Positions 6,627-9,837 of a DNA stretch of 9,837 bases are shown in pieces; position 1 is the first letter of the stretch; each line of letters opens with the position of its first letter. Source of the stretch: CAYLZO01 sp964387775 (lineage in GTDB: Bacteria; Chloroflexota; Anaerolineae; JAAYZQ01); NCBI GenBank assembly GCA_964387775.1, contig CAYLZO010000206.1:1-9837 (forward strand). Direction: 5' to 3'. Below the pieces are notes generated by a model. The model was not told the origin of the DNA. It was given only the letters and a program-made list of their open reading frames with translations, and made no database searches. The position numbers were made by a program, and so were the translations under genes.

Positions 6627-6664
6627 TTTGGAAGAATGGATCATCCCAAGAACCGGAGGGTACG

Positions 6665-7532
6665 ATGATGGAAAAAGTCTGTATGGTCACCGGTGCGACG
6701 TCAGGCATCGGCAAGGCAACAGCTCTGAGGCTTGCCAGGATGGGCGCGACGGTGGTAATTGTCGGCCGCCATCTGGAACGCGGCCAGGCGGCGCTGGCCG
6801 AGATCAAGGCCGAGAGCGGCAATCCCAACTTGGATCTGATGCTGGCCGATCTCGTCTCGCAGGCGGCGGTTCGCCAACTGGCCGAGGAGTTCAAGGGCAA
6901 GTACCGGCGCCTTGACGTCCTGGTCAATAATGCCGGCATCTATCGCAGCCGGCGTTCGGTGACGGAAGATGGGATCGAAACCCACTTGGCCGTCAACTAC
7001 CTGGCGCCTTTTTTGCTGACCAACCTGCTGCTCGACGTCTTGCAGGCCAGTGCACCGGCGCGGGTGGTGAACGTGGCCGGCGAATATCATCGCAAAGCGA
7101 CGATCCACTTTGACGACCTGATGTGAGCAGGACTATAGTGCATCCAAGGCCAGCAACCAATCCAAGCTGGCCCTGGTCCTCTTTACCTACGAGCTGGCCC
7201 GGCGGCTGGCAGGGACCGGGGTCACCGTCAACTGCCTGCACCCCGGTGCCGTGGCCACCGATCCCTTGAGCAAGGACCCCGATTCGTCGCCCATCGCCCA
7301 CTTCTTTTACAAGCTGATGAGCCCCTTCTTTCTGAGCCCGGAAAAGGGGGCCGAGACCTCCCTCTATCTGGCCTCCTCGCCTGAGATTGAGGGGGTGACG
7401 GGCAAGTATTTCGTCAAAAAGGCCCCGGTCGAGTCCTCGCCAGAATCGCATGACCGGGCCGTAGCCAAGCGCCTGTGGCAGATGAGCGCGGCACTGACGG
7501 GCTGGGATGGCAGCTCGACAAAGGGCAAATGA
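6665..7532 (+). pseudogene. Short-chain dehydrogenase (retinol dehydrogenase-like), frameshifted
   Basis: SDR enzymes are NAD(P)-dependent oxidoreductases with a Rossmann fold, here of the retinol-dehydrogenase/WW-oxidoreductase-like group. The first part (codons 1-153, 6665-7123) has the cofactor motif TGATSGIG (9-16), an arginine in 'VVIVGRHLERG' typical of NADP users, and NNAG (88-91). It stops at TGA 7124-7126 after DDLM. The next frame continues without a gap from 7125 ('EQDYSASKASNQSKLAL', 'VTVNCLHPGAVATD', 'EIEGVTGKYFVKK') to TGA 7530. Treating T7124 as one extra base restores a 288-aa protein, the usual family length. The expected active-site serine after 'VVNV' reads AGEYH (no Ser), and the Tyr of YxxxK aligns with Ser (codon 7152-7154), although an alternative YSASK lies six residues earlier. 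Start: GGAGGG (6655-6660) precedes ATG 6665 and ATG 6668. Either a decaying gene or a sequencing error; catalytic ability is doubtful. Confidence 0.85.
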
Positions 7533-8716
7533 ACATGATCCGAAAGCATTGGAAACTGGCCGTCGGACTCGTCCTTGTACTCATCCTTGTCGCGCTGTCG
7601 GTTCCGCGACTCACCAGGAGCGTTCCCCCTTTCCAGCCACCGGCCGACCGGCCGCTCAGCGCGTGGGGCCCTCTGGACAGCGAGACCACGTTAGAACTGC
7701 AATCCATTCTCGATGAACAGGTCAATCTGCTCCAGGTGCCGGGGTTGCAGGCCTACGTGCGCACCTCGGAGGGCCAGACCTGGTCGGGAGCAGGTACCAC
7801 CGACCTGGATCGCAAGCATCTTTTGCAGCAAGACGACGTTTTGCGCGTGGGGAGTGTGACCAAGACCTTTACCGCGGTCCTCATCTTGAAGCTCGTCGAG
7901 GCTGGGGACCTTAGCCTGGAGGATCCACTGGCCAAGTGGTTCCCCGAGTTCCCCAATGCAGAAGCGATTACGGTGCGGCAGCTTCTCAATCACAGCAGCC
8001 GCATTCCCGAATACATCCCCAAGGTGATGCTCAAATCGATTCTGCCTTCGACCTACTGGCAGGCCGAGGAGGTAGTAGACATCGTCGCTCAGGATGAGAC
8101 ACCCTTTGCGCCGGGCAGTGGCTGGGAGTACTCGAACACAAACTATGTTCTGCTGGGGCTCATCGCCGAAGAGGTGTCTGGCAAGACGGTGACGCAACTC
8201 TTGCACGAACAGATCCTCGATCCGCTGGATCTGGACCACACCTATTTCGTGCCCTATGAGCCAGCGCCTGCAGGGCCCGTGCCCGGTTTCGATCGGGATC
8301 TGTCCTCTTTTCCAGGGATGCTGGATATCGGCAGCGACAACACAAGCTGGGCCACGGCGGCTTTCACCTCCGGCGCCCTGGCCTCGACTGCAGAGGATCT
8401 CGGAGTCTTCTTTGATCGCCTGTTTGCCGGAGCGCTGCTCTCGCCAGCGACGATGGGAGAGATGACCGCCTTCATCAGTGCCCCCAATCCGGACTTTCCA
8501 GAACAGACCGGCTATGGACTGGGACTCATGCAACTCGAGGTGGGGGGACGGGAGTTTGTAGGGCATGTCGGGTGGTTTATGGGCTCGACAGCCATTGCCA
8601 TGGTCGCACCAGACAAAAACCAGGTCATCGTCGTCACCAGCAACCTATCGAGGCCCGACTTGGTCGACGTCTTGTTCGATCTACAGGAAGGCATTGTGAC
8701 CTGCCACTTGCCCTGA
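7529..8716 (+). CDS. Membrane-anchored serine hydrolase (class C beta-lactamase/DD-peptidase fold)
   Basis: A 395-aa member of the beta-lactamase class C/penicillin-binding-protein-like serine hydrolases, which include R61-type D-Ala-D-Ala carboxypeptidases and assorted esterases. An N-terminal hydrophobic anchor (about residues 8-24, after positive RKHWK) places it outside the cytoplasmic membrane. The three active-site elements are present: SxxK as SVTK (S109 nucleophile, K112), YxN as YSN (Y201-N203) and the third box as HVG (H346-G348) in 'FVGHVGWFMGS'. The length and the 'LLNHSS', 'GWEYSNTNYVLLG' and 'GYGLGL' blocks are typical. The start ATG 7529 overlaps the SDR stop as ATGA; a second ATG at 7535 is better spaced (nine bases) from AAAGGG (7520-7525). 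The frame could open earlier at 7475, but that region is SDR coding sequence without a ribosome binding site. Substrate cannot be told: a peptidoglycan peptide or an ester are both possible. The coupling means a frameshift in the SDR could lower its translation. Confidence 0.9.
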   Translation: MNMIRKHWKLAVGLVLVLILVALSVPRLTRSVPPFQPPADRPLSAWGPLDSETTLELQSILDEQVNLLQVPGLQAYVRTSEGQTWSGAGTTDLDRKHLLQQDDVLRVGSVTKTFTAVLILKLVEAGDLSLEDPLAKWFPEFPNAEAITVRQLLNHSSRIPEYIPKVMLKSILPSTYWQAEEVVDIVAQDETPFAPGSGWEYSNTNYVLLGLIAEEVSGKTVTQLLHEQILDPLDLDHTYFVPYEPAPAGPVPGFDRDLSSFPGMLDIGSDNTSWATAAFTSGALASTAEDLGVFFDRLFAGALLSPATMGEMTAFISAPNPDFPEQTGYGLGLMQLEVGGREFVGHVGWFMGSTAIAMVAPDKNQVIVVTSNLSRPDLVDVLFDLQEGIVTCHLP

Positions 8717-8736
8717 GGGCCAGACAATGCTATAAT
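8708..8736 (+). promoter_or_regulatory. Promoter of the TPR/DUF3592-like gene, overlapping hydrolase stop
   Basis: -35 TTGCCC (8708-8713), 17-bp spacer, perfect -10 TATAAT (8731-8736) with TG at 8728-8729 (extended -10). The hydrolase stop codon (8714-8716) lies directly after the -35. The start site would be near 8743. It lacks the GGATGACAG element shared by the two units further upstream, so this gene is probably regulated separately. Confidence 0.65.
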
Positions 8737-8742
8737 GCCAGA

Positions 8743-8771
8743 GGCTGTCCCATCTGCCGGATCAGGGAGCC
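8743..8771 (+). other. Leader hairpin at the predicted 5' end of the TPR gene mRNA
   Basis: GGCT (8743-8746) pairs with AGCC (8768-8771), CCC (8749-8751) with GGG (8765-8767) and ATC (8752-8754) with GAT (8760-8762), with two small bulges and a five-base loop. It would begin at the first transcribed base and sits 41 bp before the start codon. A 5'-terminal stem of this kind could protect the message from decay; no known riboswitch is recognised. Confidence 0.4.
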
Positions 8772-8812
8772 CAGTTCGGTTGCCGATTCGCATGACCTTC
8801 ACCGGGGGGACC

Positions 8813-9676
8813 ATGCAAGATGCAAAGCACCTAATCGACCAGGGCATTGAGGCGCTCATGGTTGGTGAGCGTCCTCGTGCCCGCGAGATCCTCCAGGCGG
8901 CCCTCAAGCAGGATCCCAGGGACGAGCGGGGCTGGCTCGCCCTGTCGTTCGCTGTGGACAAGCCGGAGCAGGCCCTGGAGTGCGTGCAGCGCGTCCTGGC
9001 CCTCAACCCCCAGCACGAAAAAGCGCACGAGCGCCTGGCAGATCTCCAGGCATCGGCAAGAACATCAGCCGCTCCGCAAATCCAAACACCCGCTCAGCCA
9101 TCGGTCCCCCAGGCCCCATCCGAGCCCAATCAATGGGTCACAGAATCTGACGCCCTTGAGGCAGAGAGCGAGTATTTCTTCTTCGAGCCCAAAGCAGAGC
9201 AGTTCGTCCGGGGCGAAACGCAAACGCTCCCCTTGAACAGTTGTCTGCTGCTGGCCTTGGGCGCTTTTGCCCTGAGCGGGTTGCTCATCTCGGGGTTGAG
9301 CGTGATCCAATGGGCGCGAAACAGCGCCTCCGAAACCAGCTCGGGCGGACTGGGATTGCTTTGTGGCAATCTGTTCTGGTGGGCTATCGTCCTTGGCCTC
9401 GCCTACTATGTGCTGGGCCAGCGGTTCAAGCGACAGCGCCTGTCGCGGGAGGGCACCCTGGTTGACGGTGCAATCGTCCGATGCTCCGGCCGTCTGGACA
9501 GCGACAACGACTTTCAAGTCAAAGCAGAGATCCGCTTCCGCTCGCCGCGGACGGGCCAGTGGGTCTTCAAGTCCTTCTCGCGGCAGTGCAATCAACTGAG
9601 AGGCGAGCCCCTGCCCCGTCCAGGTACGCCGGTCCACGTCCTCTACATCGACGACGAGACGCTTGAGGCACTCTGA
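8813..9676 (+). CDS. TPR protein with two membrane helices and DUF3592-like domain
   Basis: A 287-aa protein of unknown function. Residues 3-75 form two or more TPR-like helical hairpins ('ALMVGERPRAREILQAALKQ', 'ECVQRVLALNPQHEKAHERL'), a style very common in Chloroflexota. A Pro/Gln/Ser-rich linker (about 80-105) and an acidic segment follow. Two hydrophobic helices lie at about 141-163 and 180-202, and a C-terminal domain (205-287) reads 'GTLVDGAIVRCSG', 'VKAEIRFRSP', 'PRPGTPVHVLYIDDE', resembling DUF3592 domains that follow paired helices. With both termini on the same side, the TPRs and the C-terminal domain would probably both be cytoplasmic. Start choice: the frame is open from 8735, but that ATG lies inside the -10 box and cannot be transcribed; ATG 8792 has no ribosome binding site; ATG 8813 follows GGGGGGA (8804-8810) and begins the TPR helix directly. 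Likely monocistronic, with a small hairpin after the stop. Confidence 0.82.
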   Translation: MQDAKHLIDQGIEALMVGERPRAREILQAALKQDPRDERGWLALSFAVDKPEQALECVQRVLALNPQHEKAHERLADLQASARTSAAPQIQTPAQPSVPQAPSEPNQWVTESDALEAESEYFFFEPKAEQFVRGETQTLPLNSCLLLALGAFALSGLLISGLSVIQWARNSASETSSGGLGLLCGNLFWWAIVLGLAYYVLGQRFKRQRLSREGTLVDGAIVRCSGRLDSDNDFQVKAEIRFRSPRTGQWVFKSFSRQCNQLRGEPLPRPGTPVHVLYIDDETLEAL

Positions 9677-9691
9677 GTGCCAGGGCGGGGG

Positions 9692-9708
9692 CCGGGCAGC
9701 AAGCCCGG
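9692..9708. terminator. Short GC hairpin after the TPR gene (weak terminator candidate)
   Basis: CCGGGC (9692-9697) pairs perfectly with GCCCGG (9703-9708) around AGCAA, 15 bp after the stop codon at 9674-9676. There is no T-run on either side. It lies at the boundary where the right-hand RND fragment begins. Confidence 0.4.
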
Positions 9709-9837
9709 ACGGCGGATCTGGAGAAGGAGTATCCCGGTCTGCGCTTCAACGTGACCTTTGAGCAGGCCTCCTTTGTCGAGAGGTCGATCAGCGGCGTCAC
9801 CCGCGAGGGGATCCTGGGGGCGATCTTTGCCGTCGTC
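9703..9837 (+). pseudogene. RND efflux pump fragment, 5'-truncated, runs off the window
   Basis: The frame in phase with 9703 reads 'TADLEKEYPGLRFNVTFEQA' and then 'FVERSISGVTREGILGAIFA', ending VVV at the window edge. This matches the end of the first periplasmic loop and the start of helix 2 of SwrC/AcrB-type RND pumps, where the sequence normally runs 'DQS.FIE.SI.GV.REGLLGA..AV'. A complete gene would have about 290-330 codons before this point, including helix 1; here the frame is closed by a TGA at 9664-9666 and contains no ATG, GTG or TTG before the homology. GAAGGAG (9723-9729) looks like a ribosome binding site but encodes the EKE residues and is followed by no standard start. The fragment is therefore another headless RND gene in the same direction as the one at 59-1477. 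Confidence 0.7.

Noticed and set aside
7118..7130. Programmed frameshift of the RF2 type in the SDR gene
   Set aside because: There is a TGA at the shift point, but no CTT-TGA context and no Shine-Dalgarno-like element a few bases upstream.
7475..7528. Earlier start for the serine hydrolase
   Set aside because: The extra 18 codons lie within SDR coding sequence, have no ribosome binding site and would precede the membrane anchor with unrelated residues.
7691..8566. 291-codon - strand frame over the serine hydrolase
   Set aside because: Antisense to a gene with all three active-site motifs; no recognisable domain.
8735..8812. Earlier start (ATG 8735) for the TPR protein
   Set aside because: That ATG is part of the -10 box TATAAT, so it would not be in the transcript; the added residues do not resemble the family.
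1..9837. CRISPR array, tRNA, rRNA, toxin-antitoxin or phage genes
   Set aside because: No regularly spaced repeats, cloverleaf-like sequence, transposase, integrase or phage-like protein was found by reading both strands.

Overview
The window looks like a chromosomal segment of a Chloroflexota bacterium (Anaerolineae/Caldilineae-like), moderately GC-rich and coding almost entirely on the + strand. The assignment rests on protein style, not a marker gene: a large MalT-like LuxR regulator, two CPBP-family membrane proteins behind a small QYEIRV-type conserved protein, and a TPR protein with the 'ERGWLALSFAV..PEQALECVQRVLALNPQ' pattern that is frequent in that phylum. No rRNA, tRNA, CRISPR array, transposase or phage gene was seen.

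Layout, left to right. (1) Positions 59-1477 hold the 3' half of an RND (SwrC/AcrB-like) efflux pump gene; everything before transmembrane helix 6 is missing and an internal in-frame deletion is suspected. A very long imperfect hairpin follows (1479-1543), then about 300 bp with no recognisable gene. (2) A consensus promoter (1838-1866) drives an 886-aa MalT-type LuxR regulator (1907-4567), closed by a perfect 14-bp terminator hairpin. (3) A second promoter (4706-4735) drives a three-gene unit: a 78-aa small protein, then CPBP protein 1 (start overlaps the preceding stop) and CPBP protein 2. (4) A third promoter (6597-6626) drives a short-chain dehydrogenase gene broken by a one-base frameshift at 7124, and, overlapping its end by ATGA, a membrane-anchored serine hydrolase of the beta-lactamase class C/DD-peptidase fold. 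(5) A fourth promoter overlaps the hydrolase stop codon and serves a TPR - two-TM - DUF3592-like protein. (6) From about 9703 to the window edge runs another RND fragment, again lacking its 5' part, in the same orientation as the fragment at the left edge.

How the parts may work together: three of the four promoters share an extended -10 (TGN-YATACT) and a WTGACAG -35. The two downstream of the regulator also share GGATGACAG with an identical 18-bp spacer, placing a MalT-box-like GGATGA core near -36. A working hypothesis is that the MalT-like protein controls the CPBP unit and the SDR/hydrolase unit as a small local regulon for envelope proteins. This is inference; the inducer and substrates are unknown.

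The main oddities are the two RND remnants bracketing an otherwise intact block, the decayed SDR (frameshift plus apparent loss of the catalytic Ser and Tyr), the shared promoter element, and the repeated pattern of two in-frame ATGs after a single Shine-Dalgarno. I do not see a clearly new defence or mobile system in the window.
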